Part shown: one piece after another, positions 54,504 to 63,705 of the stretch | Numbering within the stretch: position 1 is the stretch's first letter | How the letters are laid out: every line of letters begins with the position of its first letter | DNA from: Thermatribacter velox | GTDB taxonomy: Bacteria; Atribacterota; Atribacteria; Atribacterales; Thermatribacteraceae | DNA: 64,000 nucleotides | Reading direction: 5' to 3' | Assembly (NCBI RefSeq): GCF_038396615.1 | Contig: NZ_CP121689.1 | Location: 1,252,001-1,316,000 of the forward strand | Made by a program: the position numbers and the translations under genes | Notes under the pieces: generated by a model | What the model was told of the DNA's origin: nothing | Seen by the model: only the letters and a program-made list of their open reading frames with translations | Database searches by the model: none

Positions 54504-56006
54504 ATGGATATCAAGGAGTTTAAGGATTTTTCCCTGGAAGATTACCAAAAACTTATCAAAAACAGGGAAATATCGGTAAAAGAACTGGCTCAGCTATTTT
54601 TGCAAAGAATTGAAAACGTTGACCCCTATTTGCACGCTTTCTTATTTGTTAATCGGGAGTCTATTCTTGATGAAGCACAATCTCTGGATGAGCAGCTCGA
54701 GAAAGCAAATCCTGAGGAAATCCCACCTCTTTTTGGAATTCCAATTGCCATCAAGGATAATATTTGCACCCAAAATATACCAACTACCTGTGCTTCTAAA
54801 ATCCTGGAGGGTTTTATTCCTCCTTATGATGCCACTGTAGTTTCCAGACTCAAGGCTCAGGGGGCTCTTATTCTTGGCAAGACCAATATGGACGAGTTTG
54901 CCATGGGATCTTCAACTGAAAATAGCGCTTTTGGACCCACCAGAAACCCTTTTGACCTTAATAGAGTACCCGGGGGGTCAAGTGGAGGCTCAAGTGCTTG
55001 CGTATCTGCTTTGGAAGCTCCTGTATCTTTGGGGTCAGATACCGGGGGCTCCATAAGGCAGCCAGCTGCTTTTTGTGGAGTGGTGGGTTTACGGCCTACC
55101 TATGGCCGGGTATCTCGCTTTGGCCTGGTTAGTTTCGCATCTTCTCTGGATCAAATAGGACCAATTACCAGAACGGTTAAGGATTGTGTAACTATTTTTG
55201 AAGTCATCAGTGGTAAAGACGAAAAAGATTCAACTTGCGCTCCCTATCCAGCGTTTCAAGCCCAGGAAATACCTTCTCGAGAGGAGGTCAAGAAATTAAA
55301 AGTAGGATTGCCCCGAGAGTATTTCTCGGAGGGCGTGGATTCTGAGATTATCGAGAGCATTCAAAACACCATAGATTTTCTGGAAAAAGAAGGCATTAAA
55401 CTGGTTGAGGTTTCCCTGCCCCACACCGTTTACGCCTTGGAAGCCTACTACATCGTTGCTCCTTCTGAAGCCAGTTCCAACTTGGCTCGCTACGACGGGG
55501 TGTTGTATGGTTTCAGAGCCCAGGAAGCAGCCGAGCTACAGGAAATGTATTTTAAAACCCGTACTCAAGGGTTTGGTAAAGAGGTTAAAAGGCGTATAAT
55601 TTTGGGTACCTATTCTTTGAGCTCTGGCTACTATGATGAGTTTTATCTCAAGGGAATGAAGGTCAGAACCTTGGTAAGACAGGATTTTGAAAAAGCTTTT
55701 GAGGTTTGTGACCTTCTGCTCACACCTGTTTCGCCGTGTCTTCCCTTTTTGTTTGGGGAAAGAACCCAGGATCCCTACCAAATGTACCTTGCAGATGTGT
55801 TTACGATTCCTTCCGCAATGGCTGGCATACCGGCACTCTCGATTAACTGTGGTTATGCCAGGAGCCTCCCCGTTGGCCTTCAGATTATTGGCAGACCATT
55901 TCAGGAAGGGTTGTTATTCGGTTTGGGGTTGTTAATCGAAGAAGGACTTGCTCTTGGGGCTCCTTTTCCAGAAATTCCTCTCAGAAAGGAGAACACCTAT
56001 GAGTGA
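54504..56006 (+). CDS. gatA: Aspartyl/glutamyl-tRNA amidotransferase subunit A
   Basis: GatA is the glutaminase subunit of GatCAB. The 500-residue amidase-signature protein has the Ser-cisSer-Lys triad: Lys in GIPIAIKDNI, and the serines in PGGSSGGSSACVSA and LGSDTGGSIRQPAAFCG. The ATG at 54504 has AGGTGGAAAGC upstream. It is 10 bp after gatC and overlaps gatB by 8 bp. Confidence 0.97.
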   Translation: MDIKEFKDFSLEDYQKLIKNREISVKELAQLFLQRIENVDPYLHAFLFVNRESILDEAQSLDEQLEKANPEEIPPLFGIPIAIKDNICTQNIPTTCASKILEGFIPPYDATVVSRLKAQGALILGKTNMDEFAMGSSTENSAFGPTRNPFDLNRVPGGSSGGSSACVSALEAPVSLGSDTGGSIRQPAAFCGVVGLRPTYGRVSRFGLVSFASSLDQIGPITRTVKDCVTIFEVISGKDEKDSTCAPYPAFQAQEIPSREEVKKLKVGLPREYFSEGVDSEIIESIQNTIDFLEKEGIKLVEVSLPHTVYALEAYYIVAPSEASSNLARYDGVLYGFRAQEAAELQEMYFKTRTQGFGKEVKRRIILGTYSLSSGYYDEFYLKGMKVRTLVRQDFEKAFEVCDLLLTPVSPCLPFLFGERTQDPYQMYLADVFTIPSAMAGIPALSINCGYARSLPVGLQIIGRPFQEGLLFGLGLLIEEGLALGAPFPEIPLRKENTYE

Positions 56007-57456
56007 ACAGACAGAAGCTTTTGTAACCATAGGTCTGGAAATCCATTGTCAGCTACTGACTAAAAGCAAACTTTTTTGCCAGTGTGCAACCGACTATATA
56101 GGAAAAGAGCCCAATACCCTTATCTGTCCGGTATGCACGGGCTTGCCCGGTTCCTTGCCAGTCCTTAACGCTGAAGCGCTCAAATTAACAATTAAAACTG
56201 CTCTGGCACTAAATTGTGACATACTTCCTCAGGCGGTATTTTATCGCAAAAACTATTTTTATCCGGACCTCCCCAAGGGGTATCAGATTTCGCAATACGA
56301 CCTGCCTGTTGGCAAGGACGGTTTTATGGAATTTTCCTTTCAGGGCAAGCGCAAAAGGGTCAACATAAAGAGAGTGCATCTTGAAGAGGATGCTGGAAAA
56401 CTAATCCATGAAGGCCCGGACTTACCCTCTTCAACTTCAGGAGTAGATTTTAACCGCTGTGGGATTCCCTTAGTAGAGATAGTGACCGAGCCGGATCTTT
56501 CCTCTCCCGAGGAAGCTCGGGAGTTTTTAAATCTGCTTCGGCGCCTGGTGCGTTACATTGGAGTAAGTGATGGAAACATGGAGGAGGGGTCGCTACGCTG
56601 TGATGCCAATGTTTCCGTCTCTTTAACCGGACAGAGTCTGGGGACTAAAGTAGAAGTAAAGAACATGAATTCGTTTCGTTCGGTCTACAAGGCTTTGAAA
56701 TTTGAAGTCGAGAGACAAAGAGAGATGCTCTTGAACCACCAGACCATAGAGCAAGAAACCAGACACTGGGACGAAGCGAAGCAGGTTACGGTTTCGGCTC
56801 GCGGCAAGGAAGAAGCAGAAGATTACCGGTATTTTCCCGATCCTGATTTGTTACCTATTACCATAGATAGCCAACTTGTTGAAGAAATAAAAAATACCCT
56901 TTCAGAGTTACCTTTAGAGAGAAAAGAACGGTTGATGGTAGAGTATGAACTTACAGAAGGCGAAGCTGAAGTTCTGACCCAGGAAAAAGAAATTGCTGAC
57001 TTTTTTGAAGAGTGTGTAAAGCTTATGCCTAAACCTCAACTTATCTGCAACTGGATTGTGACAGAAGTGCGTAAAAACTTAAATATGATGAACCAGAGCA
57101 TTGATAAAAGTAAAATAACACCTCAGAAGTTTGTGGAACTCTTGAAGCTTGTTGAAAAGAAAGAAATAACCGCTAATATAGGCAAGGAAATTCTCGAGGA
57201 AATGTTCAAAAGTGGTTTGACAGCGAAGGAAATCATTGCTAAAAAAGGCATTTCAATGATAAGTAGCGAGAAAGAACTGGAAAAAATCGTCTTCGAAGTC
57301 ATAGAAAAGAATCCGCAAAGTGTGGCTGATTACCTTAGTGGCAAAGAAAAAGCGCTGCACTATCTTATAGGCCAGGTTATGAGAGCAACACGGGGGCAGG
57401 CTGATCCTGAGATGGTTAAAAACATTTTGGTTAAAAAACTTTCTGGAGAGGATTAA
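55999..57456 (+). CDS. gatB: Aspartyl/glutamyl-tRNA amidotransferase subunit B
   Basis: GatB binds the misacylated tRNA and activates its acyl group with ATP. From ATG 55999 (AAAGGAG upstream) it has 485 residues. VTIGLEIHCQLLTKSKLFCQC, CPVCTGLPGSLPVLN and RVHLEEDAGKLIHE are diagnostic, and a YqeY-like C-terminal helical domain ends in GQADPEMVKNILVKKL. The operon implies that Gln-tRNA and/or Asn-tRNA is made indirectly. Confidence 0.97.
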   Translation: MSEQTEAFVTIGLEIHCQLLTKSKLFCQCATDYIGKEPNTLICPVCTGLPGSLPVLNAEALKLTIKTALALNCDILPQAVFYRKNYFYPDLPKGYQISQYDLPVGKDGFMEFSFQGKRKRVNIKRVHLEEDAGKLIHEGPDLPSSTSGVDFNRCGIPLVEIVTEPDLSSPEEAREFLNLLRRLVRYIGVSDGNMEEGSLRCDANVSVSLTGQSLGTKVEVKNMNSFRSVYKALKFEVERQREMLLNHQTIEQETRHWDEAKQVTVSARGKEEAEDYRYFPDPDLLPITIDSQLVEEIKNTLSELPLERKERLMVEYELTEGEAEVLTQEKEIADFFEECVKLMPKPQLICNWIVTEVRKNLNMMNQSIDKSKITPQKFVELLKLVEKKEITANIGKEILEEMFKSGLTAKEIIAKKGISMISSEKELEKIVFEVIEKNPQSVADYLSGKEKALHYLIGQVMRATRGQADPEMVKNILVKKLSGED

Positions 57457-57467
57457 AGAGGCGGAAA

Positions 57468-60400
57468 ATGAAATTTGTACATCTTCATGTCCATAGTGAA
57501 TATAGCCTTTTAGATGGGGCAATTCGCATTGATGACCTGTTAGACAAAGTCCAGCAAAACGATATGGAAGCCGTGGCCCTTACTGACCATGGCGTCATGT
57601 ATGGAATTGTCGAATTTTACAAAAAGGCCAAATCCCGAGGAATCAAACCCATTATAGGGTGTGAAGTTTACGTTGCCCCAGGTAGTAGATTTGAAAAAAC
57701 AGCTCTTAAAGGAAGTGAACCAGCTTATCATCTGGTACTTATAGCAAAAAACCAGGAAGGATATCGGAACCTGGTTGAGCTGGTAAGTAAGGCATATCTT
57801 GAGGGTTTTTACTATAAGCCCCGGGTTGATAAGACATTACTCAGAGAACACTCCAGAGGCTTGTTTGCTTTATCTGCCTGTTTGGCTGGTGAAATACCAA
57901 GGGCGATACTCTCTGGTGAACTTCAGAAGGCAACTCAAATTGCCCTTGAATACCAAGAAATCTTTGGCAAGGGTAATTTCTTTCTCGAACTACAGGAAAA
58001 TCTCATACCTGAACAAAAAGTCGTTAATCAAGCTTTATTGGAAATAAGCCGCAAACAGGGTATTCCTTTGATAGCTACCAACGATGCTCATTATCTGGAA
58101 GCTGCGGATGCTGCCGTACATGATGTTATACTGGCTATTCAAACTGCGACCACTCTTGAAGACCCTAAACGGCTGCGCTTTCCCACTCAGCAGTTTTATT
58201 TAAAGACTAAAGAAGAAATGATAAAGAGCTTTCAAAACATCCCTGATGCGCTGGAAAACACTTTGTTGATTGCGACTGAGTCCAATGTAGAACTTGAGCT
58301 TGGTAAAACCCTGCTTCCAGATTTCAAACCTCCCCAAGGGTTTGATCTTCACGGCTACCTTCGTCACCTGTGTCTTGAGGGCCTGAAAAAGCGATATGGA
58401 GATCCTCCTCCTGAAGTAGCCCAGAAACAGTTGGAATACGAGTTAAAAATCATTCACGACATGGGTTATACTGCTTATTTCCTGATTGTGTGGGACTTTA
58501 TAAATTTCGCGCGCCAAAAGGGCATCATGGTAGGTCCAGGCAGGGGTTCTGCAGCAGGGAGTATTGTCGCCTATACACTGGGAATAACCAATATTGATCC
58601 ACTCAGGTACGGTCTCTTGTTTGAGCGCTTTTTAAACCCGGAAAGAGTGAGCATGCCGGATATAGACATCGATTTTTGTTTTGAGCGTCGAGACGAAGTC
58701 ATAAGATACGTTGCTGAAAAATACGGAAGCACCAATGTTGCACAGATTATTACCTTTGGTAGAATGATGGCTCGTCAGGCAATTCGAGATGTAGGAAGAG
58801 CTTTGGGTTGGAGTTATGGGGATGTTGACAAGATAGCAAAGTTAATCCCTGGGGGGCCAGGAGTAACACTGGAAAGGGCATTAAAGGAAAATTCTCAATT
58901 GCGCAAGCTCTGGGAAGACAATGCACAGACCAGGAAGCTTTTAGAGATTGCTCTCAAAGTTGAGGGATTGTGCCGACATGCTTCAGTACATGCGGCAGGT
59001 GTAGTCATCTCTGATAAACCACTGACCTACTATGTACCGCTTCAAAAAATGAACGGCCAGGAAATAGTAACCCAATTTGATATGGACTCTCTCCAGGAGC
59101 TGGGTCTCCTTAAAATGGATTTTCTTGGCTTGCGCACCCTGACGGTAATTGAAAGAACGCTGAACATTGTCAAAAAAACGCAGCAGGAGGAAATCGACCT
59201 CGACAATATACCCCTTGACGATCCTCAAACCTTAGAGCTTCTGGCGCGAGGAGAGACAACCGGGGTATTTCAGCTTGAAAGTTCGGGCATGAAAGAGCTC
59301 CTGAAAAAATTAAAACCAGAAGGTATTGAAGATCTTATAGCTCTCTTGGCTCTTTATCGCCCTGGACCCCTGGGAAGCGGCATGGTTGACGATTTCATCC
59401 AGCGCAAACATGGAAAAGTTAAGATCGAATACCCCCATCCTCATCTTAGAGAGATTCTACAAGAAACCTATGGCGTTATCCTTTACCAGGAGCAGGTTAT
59501 GAAAATTGCCAGCCATATGGCTGGTTTTACCCTGGGAGAAGCTGACATCCTTCGGAGAGCTATGGGTAAGAAAAAACCCGAAGTTATGAAAGAACAACGT
59601 GAAAAATTCATTGAGGGAGCTCGTAAAAGAGGTTATGATCCCAAAATTGCTGCGGAGATCTTTGATCTTATCGAGTATTTTGCGGGCTATGGCTTTAATA
59701 AATCCCACAGTGCGGCTTACGCACTGATTTCCTATCAAACAGCCTACCTGAAAGCTCACTATCCTACGGAATATCTTACCGCTTGCTTGACCAGCGTAGC
59801 CAGCGACACCGATAAGGTAGCCAAGTTTATAACGGAATGTAAGAACCTGGGCATAAAGGTTTTACCTCCTGACATTAACGAAAGTCTGGCGAATTTTACC
59901 GTGGTGGGCGAGAAAAAGATTCGTTTTGGTCTTGCAGCGATTAAAAATGTTGGTGAAAATGCCGTCGAGGAAATCCTTTCCCATCGTGAAGAATCAAAAT
60001 ACAGGAGCATTTTCGACTTTCTGCAGAGAGTCGACAACCGAATAGTGAACAAGAGGGTTTTGGAAAGCTTGATAAAAGCTGGTGCCTTTGATTCCCTGCA
60101 CCCCAACCGAGCACAGCTTTTGGATTCACTTGAAGACCTTATCAAACATTACACACAAAGTAAAAAGAAAGACTCTAAAAGGCAGATTTCTCTTTTTGGC
60201 AATGACCAGCACGACGCAGAAAACCCAGAGCATTTGCTTAAAGAACCCAGAGAACTCGAACACCAAGAAATCTTACGAATGGAGAAGGAGACTTTGGGGC
60301 TTTACGTTAGCGATCATCCGGTATCGAAAATACTTTCTCAGTATCCACATCTGAACTTTTTGTCCATCGAAGACGCAAAACTTCTGAACGATAAGGTTAA

Positions 60401-60896
60401 CGTGCGCCTGGTAGGAGTAGTTACTGCTATTCGTAAAATAGTAACCAAAAAGGGGCAGGACATGTTGTTTGTGACCCTGGAAGATGAATCAGGCGCTATA
60501 GAGGCTATTGTTTTCCCGAATCTTGTTGAGCAGTTTCAGGAGAACTTTGCAGTAAATAATGTGTTGTGTGTTGAGGGTAAAATCGACTCCATGGATAACA
60601 GTGACAATAAAATCATTGCAGAGAGGCTGATTAGTCTTGACGAACTATCCCAGGAGGCATATCCGAGTATATTTATAGAGCTGGAAACCTCGAAAGATAT
60701 ACGTCGAACCATTCATTACTTAAAAGACTGTCTGTCCAGGTTTCCAGGCAAACATCCCGTGGTACTCAATCTCGCCGAAAGGGAAAAGAAGTGGTCCATA
60801 GAACTTGGCAAGAACTTTCGGGTCGCCTGGAATGAGGATTTAATCAGTGCTCTGGAAGGAGTTGTGGATAAAAATCAAATCTGGATTACTGGCTGA
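57468..60896 (+). CDS. dnaE: DNA polymerase III alpha subunit
   Basis: DnaE is the replicative polymerase. The 1142-residue C-family polymerase has an N-terminal PHP domain (HLHVHSEYSLLDGAI; metal-ligand His and Asp retained), the palm with PGRGSAAGSIVAYTLGI and the catalytic acidic motif PDIDIDF (about 397-403), fingers, helix-hairpin-helix and an OB fold (LVGVVTAIRKIVTKKGQDM). It is the non-PolC type without an inserted exonuclease. It starts 11 bp after gatB. Confidence 0.97.
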   Translation: MKFVHLHVHSEYSLLDGAIRIDDLLDKVQQNDMEAVALTDHGVMYGIVEFYKKAKSRGIKPIIGCEVYVAPGSRFEKTALKGSEPAYHLVLIAKNQEGYRNLVELVSKAYLEGFYYKPRVDKTLLREHSRGLFALSACLAGEIPRAILSGELQKATQIALEYQEIFGKGNFFLELQENLIPEQKVVNQALLEISRKQGIPLIATNDAHYLEAADAAVHDVILAIQTATTLEDPKRLRFPTQQFYLKTKEEMIKSFQNIPDALENTLLIATESNVELELGKTLLPDFKPPQGFDLHGYLRHLCLEGLKKRYGDPPPEVAQKQLEYELKIIHDMGYTAYFLIVWDFINFARQKGIMVGPGRGSAAGSIVAYTLGITNIDPLRYGLLFERFLNPERVSMPDIDIDFCFERRDEVIRYVAEKYGSTNVAQIITFGRMMARQAIRDVGRALGWSYGDVDKIAKLIPGGPGVTLERALKENSQLRKLWEDNAQTRKLLEIALKVEGLCRHASVHAAGVVISDKPLTYYVPLQKMNGQEIVTQFDMDSLQELGLLKMDFLGLRTLTVIERTLNIVKKTQQEEIDLDNIPLDDPQTLELLARGETTGVFQLESSGMKELLKKLKPEGIEDLIALLALYRPGPLGSGMVDDFIQRKHGKVKIEYPHPHLREILQETYGVILYQEQVMKIASHMAGFTLGEADILRRAMGKKKPEVMKEQREKFIEGARKRGYDPKIAAEIFDLIEYFAGYGFNKSHSAAYALISYQTAYLKAHYPTEYLTACLTSVASDTDKVAKFITECKNLGIKVLPPDINESLANFTVVGEKKIRFGLAAIKNVGENAVEEILSHREESKYRSIFDFLQRVDNRIVNKRVLESLIKAGAFDSLHPNRAQLLDSLEDLIKHYTQSKKKDSKRQISLFGNDQHDAENPEHLLKEPRELEHQEILRMEKETLGLYVSDHPVSKILSQYPHLNFLSIEDAKLLNDKVNVRLVGVVTAIRKIVTKKGQDMLFVTLEDESGAIEAIVFPNLVEQFQENFAVNNVLCVEGKIDSMDNSDNKIIAERLISLDELSQEAYPSIFIELETSKDIRRTIHYLKDCLSRFPGKHPVVLNLAEREKKWSIELGKNFRVAWNEDLISALEGVVDKNQIWITG

Positions 60897-60907
60897 GGTG
60901 AGGCCTT

Positions 60908-61720
60908 TTGAAGCCGAAAATGGTGAAAAGCTATTTTATTCTTCTGGCAGTCGTTTTGTGGGCTTTATTCCTTCTGGCTGGTTCTCTCGGAGCGCAAAAC
61001 GAAGCAAAAACATATTATCAAAATGGGTATCTCTTTTTCTCCCAGCAGAAATTCGAACAAGCCAAGGAAGCGTATCAGAAAGCTTTGGAGCTTGATCCTG
61101 ATTTTTGGGAGGCGCGCTACTGGTTGGGCAAAACTCTGGAGCAACTCGGTGATTTGCCTGAAGCTTTGAATGAGTGGACTATGATTCTTGTTTCTTCTCC
61201 CAGTAATCGGGATGCATTTCAGAAGTGGGTTGTGTATGCTCCCCGGGTTTGGGGTAGCAACGATGTTGACCTTACTTCCTTACTTAGTGGACAAAATCAG
61301 CTGGATCTAGAAAAGCTGTGGAAGGAATTCCTTCCTCGAGCAATCGTGTTGGGCAGAAGTGAAAGTCTTGACCAGTTGCTGCTTGCAATTCAGACGCTTG
61401 ACTGGGCAACTCAAAAGGTAAGCAATCTCTTTGCTCCGTACCTTAGATCTGCCGTGAAACGAGCGATCCAAAACATATCGGACAATCCTCAGCCGGGGGA
61501 TATAGTTACCTATCAGCTGCTCTTTTATTTGAAGGAGAAAAACCTCATCGCTCGGGAAGAAACTGAAAAAATCTTCACTCTCTTGTTTGCGCATCAAGCA
61601 GGGATTTCAGAAGAAAAGGCGGCAACAACGGAGACTCTGGAAATAAGTGCAGAAGGGATAGTTTCAACCGAAGAAAGCGGAGATGAAGCAGGGCTTGGTT
61701 TTTTTATTAATCAACCCTAA
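60908..61720 (+). CDS. TPR-repeat exported or membrane-anchored protein
   Basis: The 270-residue protein begins with a hydrophobic segment (YFILLAVVLWALFLLAGSLGAQ) that is a signal peptide or anchor. Residues about 30-100 carry tetratricopeptide repeats (YYQNGYLFFSQQKFEQAKEA; ALELDPDFWEARYWLGKTLE). The remainder is helical and unassigned, with an acidic C-terminal tail (ETLEISAEGIVSTEESGDEA). I do not recognise a specific family. The TTG at 60908 fits the GAGGTGAGG spacing; an ATG follows four codons later. It follows dnaE by 11 bp. Confidence 0.75.
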   Translation: MKPKMVKSYFILLAVVLWALFLLAGSLGAQNEAKTYYQNGYLFFSQQKFEQAKEAYQKALELDPDFWEARYWLGKTLEQLGDLPEALNEWTMILVSSPSNRDAFQKWVVYAPRVWGSNDVDLTSLLSGQNQLDLEKLWKEFLPRAIVLGRSESLDQLLLAIQTLDWATQKVSNLFAPYLRSAVKRAIQNISDNPQPGDIVTYQLLFYLKEKNLIAREETEKIFTLLFAHQAGISEEKAATTETLEISAEGIVSTEESGDEAGLGFFINQP

Positions 61721-61722
61721 AT

Positions 61723-61810
61723 TGGTGCCGAAGGCGGGAGTCGAACCCGCACGAGCGCAAGGCTCGCTAGATTTTGAGTCTAGTGCGTCTGCCAGTTCCG
61801 CCACTTCGGC
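61723..61810 (-). tRNA. tRNA-Leu (anticodon CAA)
   Basis: On the reverse strand an 88-nt class II tRNA folds with acceptor GCCGAAG/CTTCGGC, discriminator A and encoded CCA. The anticodon stem CTAGA/TCTAG encloses CTCAAAA, giving anticodon CAA, which reads UUG. The long variable arm (CGAGCCTTGCGCTCG) supports leucine identity. Confidence 0.96.
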
Positions 61811-61822
61811 ACTCTATCAAGA

Positions 61823-61850
61823 ATTATAAGGAAAAGGAACGCACTGTCAA
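61823..61850 (-). promoter_or_regulatory. Consensus promoter for tRNA-Leu(CAA)
   Basis: On the reverse strand a perfect TTGACA (61850-61845) and perfect TATAAT (61828-61823) are spaced 16 bp, 12 bp before the tRNA. It is the best consensus promoter in the window and ends one base before the polA-like start codon on the other strand. Confidence 0.85.
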
Positions 61851-61851
61851 T

Positions 61852-63705
61852 ATGGCTGGCAAAAAAGAAAAACTCGTCCTCATTGATGGGAATTCGCTCC
61901 TTTATAGGGCTTTTTTTGCCCTGCCACGATTCCAAACTTCGGCAGGCAAACCTACTGGCGCCACTTACGGTTTTCTCAACATGCTTCTGCGCATACTTGA
62001 TGACCACCAGCCCTTTTCGGTAGTGGTTGCTTTCGATCATCCCGAAAAAACCTTTCGCCATCGTATTCAAAAAGACTATAAAGCACAGCGTCCTGCGACG
62101 CCTGAAGACCTAAAGCTCCAAATAGAGGACGCAAAAGAAATTGCCGAACTTCTGGGTTTCTCGGTTATCGAAAAACCCGGTTATGAGGCTGACGATATCA
62201 TAGGAAGCATCCAGAAAAGGTTAAGTGGTAAATTCCTAATTCTTATTTTCAGTTCAGACCTCGATCTTTTGCAACTCCTTGATGAAAATACAACTTTGTT
62301 GAAACCTTTAAAGGGAGTAACCCAGCTTAGAAAAATAGATCTACAGGATTTTGTGAAAGAGTGGTCAATATCCCCAAAACAAATTGTTGACTGTTTAGCT
62401 CTTTGTGGTGATCCATCGGACAACATAAAGGGTATACCCGGCATTGGAGAAAAAACCGCCCTGCGCCTCATTAAAGAATTTGGCGACCTGGATAACTTGA
62501 TAAAACACATCGAGCGCTTGCCGCCTCGATTGAAGAAGGCCATTCAGGAAAACATAGCTACTATTGATGAAAACCGCCAACTTTTAACCATAAAAGGAGA
62601 CTTATCTCTTGATTGGGAAAAGTTAACCAAACCCTGGAGCTGGAAAAGTGTGCATTGGGATGCTCTCTTTGCCAAACTCCAGAATCTGGAGTTCAATAAA
62701 ATTATCGAAAGGCTTATCAAAAAACGCGATGAGTACTCCCATACTCAAGATGCAGGCAGTAACTGCCGTTCCTCGACGCCAACCCTGAGTCTGGTTTTTG
62801 CCGATCACTTTTCCAACCAGAAGCCCCGCTACTACTTCTTTCAAGGGGAAACAGGGGGATTACAGCTTGAGGAGAAGGAACTGGCAGAACTACTTAAAAA
62901 AACACCCGGAACAGTTATGATACATAGCCCGGTTTTTGCTTCTTCCGAGAAACTTGTGAGTTATTGTAAAGAAAAACCCCTCAAGTATCTGAACGCGGAA
63001 ACGATTCTCTTTTTAAGTTTTCCAACTTTGGTGGAAGAGCGTCGAATCTTTGTTGGTAACACACTTTTTGCAATTCAGCCTTCGTTGTTTAGCCGTTATT
63101 GGGAAATATTTGAGAAAGCGAAAGAAAATTTCGAAGTGCAACCTTCTCTGATTGAATTCTATCTGAAGGTCGAATTAACTTTGCAAAGACGATTGTCAGC
63201 AAAAGTTCGAATGGATTCTCTTTTTTCCGGTCAGGAAACGAAGAACTTGTTTACCACCCAATCAGAACTCTCTCTTTTTGAATGGAATTCCAGAATCCTT
63301 TTTACCATAGATACTTTAGCACTATGCAGGAAAAGCGAGCAAGTTCTTGAAGGAAAAGGGTATGAAACCTGGAAAAATTGGATACGCTATCCGACTTTTT
63401 TGGGATTGCGATACTTGCCAAAAGCAGAACAGGAAATTACCAGAAGACAACTCACAACAATCATGGTTGATGAACTCAAGAAAACCCTTTTATGGGCTCT
63501 TCTCTGTTGTAATTTTGAAAAAATAAATATCGGGAGAGAAACAATAGCAGTACCCTATGGGGAAGAAATTCTGCCCACTCTATCAGAATTTTTGATGAAG
63601 CATGGTCCTCAGCTACCCGTTTGCAGGGTTATTCAATTCGAAACAAAGAGTCGTTTTGAAGTGCATGTCCGCATTAACGAAGAAGCCGTAGAGGAGGTTC
63701 GGTAA
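61852..63705 (+). CDS. polA: PolA-like protein: intact 5'-nuclease, degenerate polymerase region
   Basis: The 617-residue protein begins as DNA polymerase I does. The 5'-3' exonuclease domain (about 1-290) retains its acidic residues: VLIDGNSLLYRAFFALP, FDHPEKTFRH, GYEADDIIGSI, SSDLDLLQLL and GDPSDNIKGIPGIGEKTALRL. The remaining 320 residues have no recognisable polymerase motif: no DYSQIELR motif A, no motif B with K-x3-YG, no VHDE motif C. A thumb-like PSLIEFYLKVELTLQRRLSAKV is the only trace. Normal PolA has 830-930 residues. No frameshift is evident, since glgA begins at the stop codon. The start at 61852 is used because upstream in-frame codons run through the tRNA gene. Confidence 0.8.
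   Translation: MAGKKEKLVLIDGNSLLYRAFFALPRFQTSAGKPTGATYGFLNMLLRILDDHQPFSVVVAFDHPEKTFRHRIQKDYKAQRPATPEDLKLQIEDAKEIAELLGFSVIEKPGYEADDIIGSIQKRLSGKFLILIFSSDLDLLQLLDENTTLLKPLKGVTQLRKIDLQDFVKEWSISPKQIVDCLALCGDPSDNIKGIPGIGEKTALRLIKEFGDLDNLIKHIERLPPRLKKAIQENIATIDENRQLLTIKGDLSLDWEKLTKPWSWKSVHWDALFAKLQNLEFNKIIERLIKKRDEYSHTQDAGSNCRSSTPTLSLVFADHFSNQKPRYYFFQGETGGLQLEEKELAELLKKTPGTVMIHSPVFASSEKLVSYCKEKPLKYLNAETILFLSFPTLVEERRIFVGNTLFAIQPSLFSRYWEIFEKAKENFEVQPSLIEFYLKVELTLQRRLSAKVRMDSLFSGQETKNLFTTQSELSLFEWNSRILFTIDTLALCRKSEQVLEGKGYETWKNWIRYPTFLGLRYLPKAEQEITRRQLTTIMVDELKKTLLWALLCCNFEKINIGRETIAVPYGEEILPTLSEFLMKHGPQLPVCRVIQFETKSRFEVHVRINEEAVEEVR

Noticed and set aside
61774-61851. N-terminal extension of the PolA-like protein
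   Set aside because: It lies in the reverse-strand tRNA-Leu(CAA) gene and its promoter; ATG 61852 directly precedes the nuclease domain.
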